Assembly: GCF_030341905.1 (NCBI RefSeq)
Contig: NZ_JATAAF010000005.1
Coordinates: 1 to 64,000, forward strand
Length of the DNA: 64,000 nucleotides
DNA from: Porticoccus sp. W117
GTDB lineage: Bacteria; Pseudomonadota; Gammaproteobacteria; Pseudomonadales; Porticoccaceae
Direction of reading: 5' to 3'
The notes beneath the pieces are model-generated. The model saw nothing but the letters and a program-made list of their open reading frames with translations, had not been told where the DNA came from and made no database searches. The position numbers were made by a program, and so were the translations under genes. Below are positions 8,473 to 17,775 of this stretch, in pieces; the first letter of the stretch is position 1, and the number at the start of each line of letters is the position of its first letter.

Positions 8473-9426
8473 GTGGCAGACAGCAGTACTTTCCCCGACA
8501 CATTCCAGGGCTTGATCAGCGCCCTGCAAGATTACTGGAGCGCCCAGGGCTGCGTGGTAATGCAGCCGCTGGATATGGAGGTGGGTGCCGGCACCTTTCA
8601 CCCCGCTACTTTCTTGCGCTCTGTGGGCCCGGAATCCTGGAATGCCGCCTACGTGCAGGCCAGCCGCCGCCCCACCGACGGTCGCTACGGAGAAAACCCC
8701 AACCGCCTGCAGCACTACTACCAATTTCAGGTGGTGATGAAGCCGTCGCCGGACAATTTTCAGGAGCTGTACCTGGGCTCCCTGAAGGCCATGGGCGTTG
8801 ACCCGGAAGTGCACGACATTCGCTTTGTGGAAGACAACTGGGAATCCCCTACCCTGGGGGCATGGGGTCTGGGCTGGGAGGTGTGGTTGAACGGCATGGA
8901 AGTGTCGCAATTTACCTACTTCCAGCAGGCCGGCGGCTTGGAATGCTACCCGGTCACCGGTGAGCTTACCTTTGGTCTGGAGCGCATCGCCATGTACCTG
9001 CAGGGCGTGGACAGCATTTACGACCTGATTTGGACGCGCGGCCCGGACGGTACCCCAGTGACCTATGGCGACATCTTCCACCAGAACGAAGTGGAGATGT
9101 CCACCTACAACTTTGAACACGCGGATGTGGATTTCCTGTTCCAGCAGTTTGACCACTACGAGAAAGAGTGCGCCAAACTGGTGGCCGCCGAACTGCCCCT
9201 GCCCGCTTACGAGATGGTGATGAAGGCATCGCATATTTTTAACCTGCTGGACGCCCGCCACGCCATTTCAGTGACTGAGCGTCAGGGTTACATCCTGCGG
9301 GTGCGCGCCCTGTCTCGCGAAGCCGCCACCAGCTATTTCAACAAGCGCATGGCGCTGGGCTTCCCGCTGGCGCCCAAGGCGTTGGCCGATGAGGTGATTG
9401 CGGCTAACAAGGGGGCAGAGCAATGA
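8473..9426 (+). CDS. glyQ: Glycine--tRNA ligase alpha subunit
   Basis: The catalytic alpha subunit of the bacterial alpha2beta2 glycyl-tRNA synthetase, which charges tRNA-Gly in the cytoplasm. Family hallmarks are all present: [55 protein letters not shown] and SVTERQ. The start is uncertain. GTG at 8473 gives [14 protein letters not shown] and fits a nearby TATAAT box. ATG at 8452 adds seven residues. Longer in-frame extensions would overlap the divergent acyltransferase gene. Its stop overlaps the glyS start by 4 nt (ATGA), giving translational coupling of the two subunits. Confidence 0.95.
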   Translation: MADSSTFPDTFQGLISALQDYWSAQGCVVMQPLDMEVGAGTFHPATFLRSVGPESWNAAYVQASRRPTDGRYGENPNRLQHYYQFQVVMKPSPDNFQELYLGSLKAMGVDPEVHDIRFVEDNWESPTLGAWGLGWEVWLNGMEVSQFTYFQQAGGLECYPVTGELTFGLERIAMYLQGVDSIYDLIWTRGPDGTPVTYGDIFHQNEVEMSTYNFEHADVDFLFQQFDHYEKECAKLVAAELPLPAYEMVMKASHIFNLLDARHAISVTERQGYILRVRALSREAATSYFNKRMALGFPLAPKALADEVIAANKGAEQ

Positions 9427-11495
9427 GTGCAGACTTTCTGGTAGAAATTGGCACCGAAGAACTGCCGCCAAAATCCCTGCTGCAGCTGTCCAACGCCTTT
9501 CACGACAATATCGTTAAAGGCCTCAAAGACGCCCAACTGAGTTTTGAGTCCAGCGTTGCCTACGCCTCGCCACGCCGCCTGGCGGTGTTGGTCAAAGCGC
9601 TGGCAGAGCAAGCACCCAGTCAGGAGATTGTCGCCTGGGGCCCGCCTGCAAAAATCGCTTTTGACGACAATGGCAACCCGGCCAAAGCCGCGGAAGCCTT
9701 TGCCAAAAAGAATGGCATAGACATCGCCGATCTGAAGGTGGAAAACGACGGTAAGCAAGACAAACTGTGCCACCGCGCCAGTAAGGACGGAGCCAAAACC
9801 AGCGACGTTGCCGCCGGCATTATCGAAGATACCTTAAAGGCCCTGCCCATCGCCAAGCGCATGCGCTGGGGCGCCTCTCGTACTGAATTTGTGCGCCCCA
9901 TGCACTGGCTGGTGCTTCTGCATGGTGACCAGGTACTGGACGCCAATGTGATGGGTATTGAGTCCGGTCGCATCACCCGCGGCCACCGCATCCACAGTGC
10001 TGGCGATATTACCGTTGCCAGCCCTGCTGAGTACCTGGAGCAACTGCGCGCTGGCTATGTGATGGCGGATTTTGCCGAGCGCCGCGAACTGATTCGCAGC
10101 CAGGTAGAGGCCGCCGCTGAACAAGCGGGTGGCCAGGCGGTGATCGACAGCAACTTGCTGGATGAAGTGACCGCTCTTAACGAGTGGCCCACTGCCCTGC
10201 TGGGCCGCTTTGAGGAGCGCTTTCTGGATGTGCCCGCCGAGGCGCTGATTTCCTCTATGAAGGAACACCAGAAGTATTTCCATGTGATAGATGATAAAGG
10301 CGCGCTGCTGCCGTTGTTTATCACCGTGGCCAATATTGAATCCAAAGACCCTGCCCAGGTGATTGCCGGTAACGAGCGGGTGATTCGCCCACGGCTGGCG
10401 GACGCGGCCTTTTTCTACGAAACCGACAAGAAGGTTTCGTTGGAAACTCGCCGTGAAAAGCTGCAAAAAATCGTCTTTCAGGCACAGCTGGGTACGATCT
10501 ACGAAAAAACCGAGCGAGTGGCCAGCCTTGCAGAAACACTGGCAACGGCGGTTGGTGGCGAGCCTGCCCAGGCAAAAAGAGCCGCCCAGCTGAGCAAGTC
10601 CGACCTGGTGTCGGAGATGGTGCTGGAGTTCAGCGACCTGCAAGGCCTGATGGGCCGTTACTACGCCCAACACGATGGCGAAGACAGCGAAGTGGCCGAG
10701 GCTCTTTACGAGCAATACCTGCCCCGCTTTGCCGGCGACCAACTGCCGCACACCAAAACCGGCACAACCTTGGCGCTGGCTGACCGAATCGATACGTTGG
10801 TGGGTATCTTCGGCATCGGCATGACGCCTACCGGCTCCAAAGACCCATTTGCCCTGCGCCGCGCCAGTTTGGGTGTGCTGCGCCTGTTGGTGGAAAACAA
10901 TATCGACCTGGATCTGCGCGAGGTACTGACCACCGCAGCTAGTCTATACGGCGACCTGCCAAAAGCGGGTAGTGTTGTTGAGCAAGTACTTACTTACATG
11001 ACAGAACGCTTCCGTGCTATGACGGTGGATCAGGGTATCGCCGCCGAGGTGTTTATGTCGGTGGCGGCGAAACAGCTCAGCAACCCTCTGGATATTCACC
11101 AGCGGGTGCAGGCGGTACACCGTTTCAGCGAACTGGAAGAAGCCGCCGCGCTGGCTGCCGCCAACAAGCGGGTATCCAATATTCTGGCGAAATCGGAAGA
11201 TGAGCTGCTTGCGCAAGCCAACACCGGGCTAATGGAATTGCCGGAAGAGGTGGCACTTCTGGAAGCACTCGACGCGGTTGCCGAAGCAACCACTCCGCTG
11301 GTGAACGAACGCCAATACACCGAGGCCCTGCAAGCCAAAGCGGCATTGCGCGAGCCGGTCGATAACTTTTTCGACAAAGTGATGGTGAACGTTGACAATG
11401 ACGAGGTGCGCCGCAATCGACTGACCCTGTTGGCCGCCCTGCGCGATGACTTTTTGCGGGTTGCCGATATTTCGCTGCTGGTGCCAGCAAAGTAA
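9423..11495 (+). CDS. glyS: Glycine--tRNA ligase beta subunit
   Basis: A 690-residue protein matching the full-length beta subunit of heterotetrameric glycyl-tRNA synthetase, starting with the family signature [15 protein letters not shown]. It contains the SMKEHQKYF and [14 protein letters not shown] motifs, and a C-terminal DALR-like anticodon-binding domain around residues 590-680 (NFFDKVMVN). It binds tRNA-Gly and completes the enzyme with GlyQ. The start ATG overlaps the glyQ stop. A 30-nt gap separates it from plsC downstream. Confidence 0.95.
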   Translation: MSADFLVEIGTEELPPKSLLQLSNAFHDNIVKGLKDAQLSFESSVAYASPRRLAVLVKALAEQAPSQEIVAWGPPAKIAFDDNGNPAKAAEAFAKKNGIDIADLKVENDGKQDKLCHRASKDGAKTSDVAAGIIEDTLKALPIAKRMRWGASRTEFVRPMHWLVLLHGDQVLDANVMGIESGRITRGHRIHSAGDITVASPAEYLEQLRAGYVMADFAERRELIRSQVEAAAEQAGGQAVIDSNLLDEVTALNEWPTALLGRFEERFLDVPAEALISSMKEHQKYFHVIDDKGALLPLFITVANIESKDPAQVIAGNERVIRPRLADAAFFYETDKKVSLETRREKLQKIVFQAQLGTIYEKTERVASLAETLATAVGGEPAQAKRAAQLSKSDLVSEMVLEFSDLQGLMGRYYAQHDGEDSEVAEALYEQYLPRFAGDQLPHTKTGTTLALADRIDTLVGIFGIGMTPTGSKDPFALRRASLGVLRLLVENNIDLDLREVLTTAASLYGDLPKAGSVVEQVLTYMTERFRAMTVDQGIAAEVFMSVAAKQLSNPLDIHQRVQAVHRFSELEEAAALAAANKRVSNILAKSEDELLAQANTGLMELPEEVALLEALDAVAEATTPLVNERQYTEALQAKAALREPVDNFFDKVMVNVDNDEVRRNRLTLLAALRDDFLRVADISLLVPAK

Positions 11496-11525
11496 TATGG
11501 CCGTCGCGTAAATAAGAGACAGATT

Positions 11526-12260
11526 ATGAGCCCAATCAAACAAGCCTTTTACGCAATCCGCTCGGCACTTTTCTATATCACCTACGTGCCCTGCATGGCG
11601 TTTTTCTCCAGCTGTGGCTTTACCATAGGCCTTTTGGTGCCCTACAAAACCCGCCACGACATTGTCAGCCTGGGCGCCAGCTCCACCAATTTCTGGCTGC
11701 GGGTGTGCTGCGGTGTAAAAATCGAAACCGAAGGTAAGGAAAACATTCCCACTGGCCCCATGGTGATTCTCGCCAAGCACCAGTCCACCTGGGAAACCTA
11801 CCATATGCAACGGCTGTTCCGGCCGGTAAGCACCATTCTCAAGAAAGAACTGCTGTCGATCCCTGTGTTTGGCTGGGGGCTGAAAAAGCTGCATCCCATC
11901 GGTATTGACCGGGACAATCCCCGCGCAGCCATGAAGCAGATTATGGCGCAGGGCAAGGAGCGCTTGGCGGAAGGCAATAATGTGGTGATTTACCCGGAAG
12001 GCACCCGTGTTGACCCCGGCGAGAAAGGCAAATACGCCCGCAGTGGCGCCGCGCTGGCCATTGAATCCGGTGTGCCCGTGGTGCCATTGGCTCACAACGC
12101 CGGGCTGTTCTGGCCCGGTCGTCGCTTCCTGAAATTCCCCGGTACCATCAAAGTCGTTATCGGCGAGCCCATTGCCACTGAAGGACTAACCAGCAAAGAG
12201 CTCACTGAACGGGTCGAAAACTGGATTGAACGGCAACAAGCGGTTATTGATCAGCCATAA
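11526..12260 (+). CDS. plsC: 1-acyl-sn-glycerol-3-phosphate acyltransferase
   Basis: A 244-residue PlsC-type acyltransferase converting lysophosphatidic acid to phosphatidic acid at the inner membrane. The HX4E catalytic motif HQSTWE lies at residues 85-90, and the acceptor phosphate-binding motif YPEGTR at about 156-161. A hydrophobic N-terminal anchor spans about residues 12-40. It follows glyS by 30 nt in the same direction, so it may share its transcript. A paralogue specialised for other lysophospholipids cannot be excluded. Confidence 0.87.
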   Translation: MSPIKQAFYAIRSALFYITYVPCMAFFSSCGFTIGLLVPYKTRHDIVSLGASSTNFWLRVCCGVKIETEGKENIPTGPMVILAKHQSTWETYHMQRLFRPVSTILKKELLSIPVFGWGLKKLHPIGIDRDNPRAAMKQIMAQGKERLAEGNNVVIYPEGTRVDPGEKGKYARSGAALAIESGVPVVPLAHNAGLFWPGRRFLKFPGTIKVVIGEPIATEGLTSKELTERVENWIERQQAVIDQP

Positions 12261-12363
12261 GTGCCACTTAGCTCACAACTAAAGTGTTAACTAGTTCACA
12301 GATTTATAATTCCTTCTGGTGATATAAGCCTCACCCCACTTAATAGCACTCATTCTTTTTGCA

Positions 12364-12597
12364 ATGAACTCTTACTTTATGAAACTGGTTGAAGAAGACC
12401 TTACCGGTCAAGTTTACTCGCACAACGATCGCCGATCTGCCGACAGGCCGTTCTTTGGCAACGATCGTCGTCGTGGCCCCAGGCGCACCAATGCCGACCG
12501 GCGTCAGTCCATCCGCTTTGAGGCAGACCGTCGCGCTAATGCAGGGCGCCGCAAAAGCGATTTCGATATGCGCGACTACCAGGTAAACCTCAAGTAA
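12364..12597 (+). CDS. Small arginine-rich protein, paralogue of the next gene
   Basis: A 77-residue protein dominated by DRR/GRR motifs (NDRRS, NDRRR, ADRRQ, ADRRA, GRRKS), with about one fifth Arg. The central NADRRQSIRFEADRR and the C-terminal GRRKSDFDM align with a shorter protein encoded 120 nt downstream. No known domain was recognised. The charge suggests binding of nucleic acid or an acidic surface. The ribosome site is poor, and a second ATG lies 5 codons in. Cytoplasmic, with no signal peptide. Confidence 0.6.
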   Translation: MNSYFMKLVEEDLTGQVYSHNDRRSADRPFFGNDRRRGPRRTNADRRQSIRFEADRRANAGRRKSDFDMRDYQVNLK

Positions 12598-12718
12598 ATA
12601 CTGCTTGCCGCCTTTCTTTTTTAAGCCCTAAAAACGCTCTCCTAAATCAGCCATTTTTAGTCTGGGTTGGTCGGTCATTTACTGCTACATTACGGGTAAT
12701 TGAAGCGGAGCATTGTCA

Positions 12719-12883
12719 ATGGTTTTTCAAAGTGCTTACACCGGCCCGGAGCGCCGCCAAATCAAACGTCGAACACTTGCCGACCGACGCCAGGACATCC
12801 GTTTCGAGCCAGGCAAGCAGGATCGCCGCCAGGGGTCTGGGCGACGTGATACCGACCTGGATATCTGGGAAGATCACCAGTAG
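12719..12883 (+). CDS. Very small arginine-rich protein, paralogue of the upstream gene
   Basis: A 54-residue reading frame with GGAG 8 nt before its ATG. Its core ADRRQDIRFE is nearly identical to ADRRQSIRFE of the 77-residue neighbour. Both then run through DRR and GRR to an acidic end (GRRDTDLDI against GRRKSDFDM). Shared motifs in the same order, same strand and adjacent position indicate a tandem duplication and argue that both are real genes. It is short enough to be missed by common gene-length cut-offs. Function unknown. Confidence 0.6.
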   Translation: MVFQSAYTGPERRQIKRRTLADRRQDIRFEPGKQDRRQGSGRRDTDLDIWEDHQ

Positions 12884-12948
12884 GCACCGCCAATTTCCTA
12901 TCGCCATTCCCATACAGGTGCGCTGCTGTCGGGATAACCACCCAAGTT

Positions 12949-13040
12949 GTCATTGCGGGTGCAGCGAAGCAATCCAGTGTCTTGCAAGGCTTTGATTTCT
13001 TACTACAGCCGCTGGATCGCCGCGCTGCGCTCGCGATGAC
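12949..13040. repeat. REP-like element with paired arms
   Basis: The left arm begins GTCATTGCGGGTGCAGCG and includes CAATCCAGTG. The right arm ends CTGCGCTCGCGATGAC. The arms are imperfect inverted copies about 30 nt long around a ~30-nt centre, as in the copy at 21791. Confidence 0.75.
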
Positions 13041-13139
13041 GATTTTTTAAGCCTCACGGATGTACGATTTCTTTTAACACCCAAAACCTTCCCATCCCAC
13101 TAACAGCGCCCTACACTGCGCTATTTTTCCGGTGGGGTT

Positions 13140-14009
13140 ATGGGAGTTTTTGCCGCATTAATCGCTGCGCTGGGCTGGGCCATCGCCACCCGCATCTATC
13201 GCTTTATGGGCAGCCTGTGGTCGCCACTGGCGCTCACCTGCATCAAAAGCGGTGTGGCCTCTGTGATGTTTGCTCTGTGGATACATTTTGCCGGGGGCAG
13301 TTTTTCCACGGATTCACTGGCCCCTGTGCTCTGGCTGGTACTCAGCGGCGCCATTGGCATCGGCTTGGGCGACACCGCCCTGTTTCGCGCCCTGATGCAG
13401 ATGGGCGAATCCCGCAGTTTGATGATTGCCGAAACCCTGGCCCCTGCCTTTGTGGTAATTGCCGCCTGGTTCTTCCTTAACGAACAGCTCAGCCTGCGCC
13501 AGATACTGGGTATGGTTGTGGTGGTTGCCGCTGTGGATATGGTGGTGGGCCTGCGCCGCAGCAGCGGTGGCAACGCCCTCAATCGCATCGGCATTGGCTG
13601 GGCAACCCTGTCGGCTCTTTGTCAGGCCATCGGTGTGATTATCTCCCGCGCCACGTTTAACAGTACCGACATCAGTGCCGAAACCAGCGCCCTGTGGCGG
13701 CTGATTGGCGGTTTGGGAATTGTTGTTGTGCTGATGGCAGTCAGCCGGGTGAGTTTAATACCCAAAAGCAAACCCAGCGGACGCCAGTACGGCCTGTTGT
13801 TGTGCGCCATTGTGCTGGGCACTTTTGTGGCACTGTGGGGCTTACAGCTGGCCATCAAACTACTGCCCGCTGGCATCGCACAAACCCTGTTGGTGACCTG
13901 TGCGCTGATGGCCGCGATGATCGCCGCCCTCAAGGGAGAGCGGCTGCGGCCGGTTCAATGGTTTGGGTTGTTGCTGGGGCTGCCGGGTGTGGCGCTGGTG
14001 GTGATGTAA
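13140..14009 (+). CDS. EamA/DMT superfamily transporter
   Basis: A 289-residue protein with about ten hydrophobic segments and the internal two-fold repeat of EamA (drug/metabolite transporter) permeases. Each half ends in a conserved segment of the ETLAPAFVVIAAWFFLNEQL type. Such proteins export or import small metabolites across the inner membrane; the substrate cannot be read. GGTGGGG lies just before the ATG. It converges with the DUF4097 gene, leaving 3 nt between stop codons. Confidence 0.8.
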   Translation: MGVFAALIAALGWAIATRIYRFMGSLWSPLALTCIKSGVASVMFALWIHFAGGSFSTDSLAPVLWLVLSGAIGIGLGDTALFRALMQMGESRSLMIAETLAPAFVVIAAWFFLNEQLSLRQILGMVVVVAAVDMVVGLRRSSGGNALNRIGIGWATLSALCQAIGVIISRATFNSTDISAETSALWRLIGGLGIVVVLMAVSRVSLIPKSKPSGRQYGLLLCAIVLGTFVALWGLQLAIKLLPAGIAQTLLVTCALMAAMIAALKGERLRPVQWFGLLLGLPGVALVVM

Positions 14010-14012
14010 CCT

Positions 14013-15011
14013 TTACAGCGCCATTGGCAAAGATAAGGGCTGAGCTGCAGAGGCGTGCTGCGGCTCTATTTTTAGAACGCGCACATTACCAGCACTGGTG
14101 CGTAACGTCAGATTGGGGCCACCGCCGTTCAAGGTGCCGCTCAGGGATTTTTTACTGCTGTCATCGGCGTTTTCCAAGGCAAATTCCGAGCGCACCCGGG
14201 AGCCTTTGGCATCAATATTCAAGGCTACGTCAGCAGCAACTAGCGCAGTAACGCCGCCCGCGCTGGTACTGAGCTTACTGTGCTCTGTGGGTTGCTGATA
14301 AAAGGTTGCCTTGATACTGCCACCAGAAGTTTTGGCCGACAGCCCGGTGCCCACAGCATCTACATGAATGCTGCCGCCTGACGTTTTCGCCTCCGCCATG
14401 CCGGTGACACGACCCAGTTTGATGCTGCCACCAGAAGTGCGGGCATTGAGGTTGCCTTCTACGCGTTCAGCACTGATGGAACCACCGGAGGTTTTTGCCG
14501 CAACATCGCCGGATACAGTGCCGATGCGGATACTGCCGCCGGAGGTCTTGCCGTTGATTTCGCCATCAATGCCATCAAAGCGCAAGCTGCCGCCCGCGGT
14601 TTTTGCCGCTACGGCACCTTCCAGGTTGCGAGCCTCTATTGAACCGCCGCTGGTCAACAATTCCACGTTAAATTGCTCTGGCACCAACAGGTAGTAGCGC
14701 ACTTTACTGCTGCCCCAGCCCCACTCAAACCAGGTGCTTTCTTTCTCACCAATAACCTCTACCACGCCATTGCGGTAGGTCATGGTGACATCAAATTGGT
14801 CTTCGTCCAGGCCTTCAATTTCTACACGCACCACAACCGTGTCTTCCGGGTGAGACTCCACCGTGATGGCACCGGTGTCGGTACCCACCAGCAATTGCTC
14901 ACCGGGGGTCACTTCAAATACTTCTTTGATTTCACGGTCGGCGGCGAAAGCGGCGGCAGGGGTTAACAGCAGTGCCGATACCATCGCCACCGCAACAGTT
15001 ACTTTTTTCAT
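14013..15011 (-). CDS. Exported DUF4097 beta-repeat protein
   Basis: A ~332-residue exported protein (signal peptide MKKVTVAVAMVSALLL..., cleavage after AFA). From about residue 115 to 250 it carries at least seven copies of an ~18-residue repeat built on [KR]T[SA]GGSI, the hallmark of DUF4097 putative adhesin-like beta-helix proteins. I choose the ATG at 15011, preceded by AAGGGTG, over a GTG three codons upstream. It follows pspC by 64 nt in the same direction and may be part of the phage-shock operon, acting at the cell envelope. The precise role is unknown. Confidence 0.8.
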   Translation of the reverse strand: MKKVTVAVAMVSALLLTPAAAFAADREIKEVFEVTPGEQLLVGTDTGAITVESHPEDTVVVRVEIEGLDEDQFDVTMTYRNGVVEVIGEKESTWFEWGWGSSKVRYYLLVPEQFNVELLTSGGSIEARNLEGAVAAKTAGGSLRFDGIDGEINGKTSGGSIRIGTVSGDVAAKTSGGSISAERVEGNLNARTSGGSIKLGRVTGMAEAKTSGGSIHVDAVGTGLSAKTSGGSIKATFYQQPTEHSKLSTSAGGVTALVAADVALNIDAKGSRVRSEFALENADDSSKKSLSGTLNGGGPNLTLRTSAGNVRVLKIEPQHASAAQPLSLPMAL

Positions 15012-15075
15012 TATGGTCACCCTTTGTATTGGATAGACGGTCTTGGATCAGTGTTCTTGAACCAGTGATGTTGGA

Positions 15076-15555
15076 TCAGGAATCCATTTTGGCGAATTCG
15101 CGATTGAGTTCGTATTGGCGGGAGGTGACGTAGGCCTCCATTCCCTCCACCCGGCTGATGGCGCGCTTGAGGCGCTCCTGAGCACGGCGCAGGCGGATGG
15201 ACGATACTTTGCCATCAGCGCTTTTCCTGGATTTGCTCGCTGATTTTTTCTGAGACTCGCGAGCCGTGTTACGAGCTTCCAGCGACTCATAGGCTTCCTT
15301 TGGGCGCTTTCCCATCACCAGCCAGGCGAGCAGGTAGATAAAGACCGCTGTACCGGAGAGCATGAAAAAACCCAGTACAAATCCGACGCGCATCACCCAG
15401 GTGGCGCAACCAAAGTAATCCGCAAGCCCGGCGCAGACACCGGCGATCACTCCTTCTCTTTTGTTGCGGTACAGGTCGCGGTTCCAGCCGGACTCCCGAG
15501 AGTTGTTGAATTTGCGTTTGTTGCGCTGCCAATCGTTGTGGTGCTGTCCAGACAT
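15076..15555 (-). CDS. pspC: Phage shock protein C-like envelope stress protein
   Basis: A 159-residue PspC-domain protein. Residues ~28-88 carry LYRNKREGVIAGVCAGLADYF followed by a transmembrane segment (GFFMLSGTAVFIYLLAWLVMG). The C-terminus is a charged, probably coiled-coil tail longer than in E. coli PspC. It should sit in the inner membrane, sense damage with PspB and recruit PspA away from PspF. It lies 13 nt downstream of pspB in the order pspA-pspB-pspC. Confidence 0.87.
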   Translation of the reverse strand: MSGQHHNDWQRNKRKFNNSRESGWNRDLYRNKREGVIAGVCAGLADYFGCATWVMRVGFVLGFFMLSGTAVFIYLLAWLVMGKRPKEAYESLEARNTARESQKKSASKSRKSADGKVSSIRLRRAQERLKRAISRVEGMEAYVTSRQYELNREFAKMDS

Positions 15556-15568
15556 AGTATGTTCTCCG

Positions 15569-15829
15569 CTATTCTCCGGCGCTGCGCTTTTTTACCTTGC
15601 GCCAGTTCGGGTGGGTGTCGTCCAGTATGGATTCCAGGACTTCGATGCGATCCACCAATGTGTCGATGGTTTCCAGCATCTCCTCGACCACTACCCGATC
15701 CTGTGAGTCCATGGATGCCCCCTTGGAGCTTTCCATGGATTTGGTGTGGCGGTTGCGGCTGGAAATCAGCATCGGTACCACCACGACCATAAAAACGAGC
15801 GCCAGTACAAATAAATGTGATGATTGCAT
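15569..15829 (-). CDS. pspB: Phage shock protein B
   Basis: An 86-residue protein with an N-terminal membrane segment (LFVLALVFMVVVVPMLI) followed by a charged helix (VVEEMLETIDTLVDRIEVLESILDD), the layout of PspB. It is the inner-membrane partner of PspC in stress sensing. I choose the internal ATG at 15829, giving MQSSHLF, rather than one 8 codons upstream, because it matches the usual start just before the membrane segment. It lies 71 nt downstream of pspA. Confidence 0.83.
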   Translation of the reverse strand: MQSSHLFVLALVFMVVVVPMLISSRNRHTKSMESSKGASMDSQDRVVVEEMLETIDTLVDRIEVLESILDDTHPNWRKVKKRSAGE

Positions 15830-15900
15830 AGTGTGTGAGCTCCGGCTCGGCAATAAAGGGTGTTAAAAAAGAATAGACCCAAAGTTTACCACCGGACGAA

Positions 15901-16596
15901 TTATTGCTGCTGGCCGTTACCCTCTGGTTTGGTAGCAGACATTTCTGCCTTGATGCGCTCCAGCTCCTCGTTCACTTTTTCGTCCTGATGCAGGCTGTCA
16001 ATTTCGGTGGCCAGATCCGGCTTGGGTTCGCGCCCCAAGTCCATGGCCTCCACCTGCCCTTCCAATTGATCCATGCGGCGCTCAAAGTGTTCAAAGCGGT
16101 TAAAGGCTTCGTCCAGCGCTTCGCGCTGTACCTGGCGCTTCACCCGCATGCGGTCGCTGACGGTTTTGTTGCGCAATAACAGAGCCTTTTCTTTGGCGCG
16201 GGCGTCGTTGAGCTTTTGCTGCAACTGGGCCACTTCGTCGTTGAGGTGTTCCATCTGTTCGTCCAGGGCGATCAGTTCTTCCTCGATAGCGACACACTCT
16301 TCTGACATTGCCTGCTTCTCTGCCAACGCCGCGCGAGCCAAATCTTCACGGCCTTTGCTGATGGCCAGGCGCGCTTTACTCTCCCACTCGTCTACTTCCG
16401 AACGCACCCGATCCAGCCGACGCTGCACGGTTTTGCGATCGGCAATCACCCGCGCGGATGAGCTGCGCACTTCCACCAGGGTTTCTTCCATTTCCTGAAT
16501 GATCAGGCGAATCATTTTGCGGGGGTCTTCGGCCTTGTCCAACATGGCGTTGAGGTTGGAGTTAATGATGTCGGCCATTCGAGAAAAAATTCCCAT
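15901..16596 (-). CDS. pspA: Phage shock protein A
   Basis: A 231-residue PspA/IM30 family protein. It starts with the amphipathic helix MGIFSRMADIINSNLNAMLD, then EDPRKMIRLIIQEMEETL, and continues as a long coiled coil. It binds the stressed inner membrane to preserve the proton gradient and, unstressed, inhibits the activator PspF. It is the first gene of the leftward psp operon and is divergent from pspF. A sigma-54 promoter is visible upstream (16643-16660). Confidence 0.93.
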   Translation of the reverse strand: MGIFSRMADIINSNLNAMLDKAEDPRKMIRLIIQEMEETLVEVRSSSARVIADRKTVQRRLDRVRSEVDEWESKARLAISKGREDLARAALAEKQAMSEECVAIEEELIALDEQMEHLNDEVAQLQQKLNDARAKEKALLLRNKTVSDRMRVKRQVQREALDEAFNRFEHFERRMDQLEGQVEAMDLGREPKPDLATEIDSLHQDEKVNEELERIKAEMSATKPEGNGQQQ

Positions 16597-16642
16597 GAGT
16601 TGCTCTCCTGTTAAAACCTGTTTGCTTCAGTTGCCCCTTGTA

Positions 16643-16660
16643 TATCAACTATCATGCCAA
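16643..16660 (-). promoter_or_regulatory. Sigma-54 promoter of the psp operon
   Basis: On the minus strand TTGGCATGATAGTTGATA gives GG at -24 and GA at -12 with the required 10-nt spacing (consensus TGGCAC-N5-TTGC). Transcription would start about 38 nt before pspA. The divergent pspF encodes the matching activator, which supports the call. Confidence 0.6.
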
Positions 16661-16773
16661 AACTTAACTCATTGTTTTTATTGGAATTTATTAAAAACCA
16701 ATCTAACGAAAGAGTAAAATAAACCCATATTTAGCTATTTAAACCATATTTATTTTGGTAAATTTCGCTAAAC

Positions 16774-17775
16774 ATGAGTGAGCAACGAATCATTGGCGAA
16801 TCCCCTGCCTGGGTAGAAGCACTGGATCAGGTATCCCAACTGGCGCCTATCAACCGGGCGGCGCTGGTACTGGGTGAGCGCGGCACCGGCAAAGAGCTGG
16901 TGGCTGAACGCCTGCACTACCTGTCACCGCGTTGGGATCAGGCCTTTATAAAGGTGAACTGCGCCACCTACACCGATGGCTTGCTGGAATCAGAGCTGTT
17001 TGGTTACGAACCAGGGGCATTTACCGGTGCCACCCGCCTGCATCGCGGCCACTTTGAGCGGGCCGACGGTGGCACCCTGTTTCTGGATGAGCTGGGCACT
17101 CTGCCGAACCGAGTGCAGGAAAAAGTGTTGCGCATTATTGAGTACGGCGAATTTGAACGCCTTGGCGGCCAGCAAGCCATTGCCGTGGATGTGCGCATTG
17201 TGGCCGCCACCAACGCTGACCTGAAAGCCATGGCAGATAACCATGTATTTCGCCACGACCTGCTGGATCGGCTCGCTTTTGATGTGATTAATCTGCCCTC
17301 CCTGCGCCAACGGACAGAAGATATTCGCCTGCTGTGCGAGCATTTTGCAGTGCGTATGGGCCACGAACTGGGCTGGGAAGTTTTTCCTGGATTTTCCGCC
17401 AACGCCATGCGCCAGTTGCATCAATACCACTGGCCCGGCAATGTGCGGGAATTAAAGAATGTGGTGGAGCGCTCTGTGTATCGCTGGGGAAACCCGGAGG
17501 AGGCCATTGGCCAGGTAATCATTGACCCGTTCACCACCAACACCCAGAGCAGCGAAGTGGTTGCCGAACTTGCGCAGGCGATTGCAGAAAATGCTGAGTT
17601 ACCCAACTTCTCCGAAGCCACCGATAAGTTCGCAACTCAACTACTGCAGCGAGCACTGGAAGAAAACCAGTTTCACCAGGGCAAGGCTGCGGAAAGCCTT
17701 GGGCTTACTTACCATCAGTTTCGTGGGCTGTACCGTAAGCATGATTTGGCCAATCTATCAGCAAGCGATCAATAA
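16774..17775 (+). CDS. pspF: Psp operon transcriptional activator, sigma-54 dependent
   Basis: A 333-residue bacterial enhancer-binding protein lacking an N-terminal receiver domain, as PspF does. The AAA+ domain carries Walker A GERGTGKE (34-41), the sigma-54-contacting GAFTGA loop (81-86) and Walker B TLFLDE (101-106). A C-terminal Fis-type helix-turn-helix follows (about residues 295-328). It remodels sigma-54 RNA polymerase at the psp promoter and is inhibited by PspA. It is divergent from pspA. Its last 71 nt overlap, tail to tail, with the next gene on the opposite strand. Confidence 0.9.
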   Translation: MSEQRIIGESPAWVEALDQVSQLAPINRAALVLGERGTGKELVAERLHYLSPRWDQAFIKVNCATYTDGLLESELFGYEPGAFTGATRLHRGHFERADGGTLFLDELGTLPNRVQEKVLRIIEYGEFERLGGQQAIAVDVRIVAATNADLKAMADNHVFRHDLLDRLAFDVINLPSLRQRTEDIRLLCEHFAVRMGHELGWEVFPGFSANAMRQLHQYHWPGNVRELKNVVERSVYRWGNPEEAIGQVIIDPFTTNTQSSEVVAELAQAIAENAELPNFSEATDKFATQLLQRALEENQFHQGKAAESLGLTYHQFRGLYRKHDLANLSASDQ

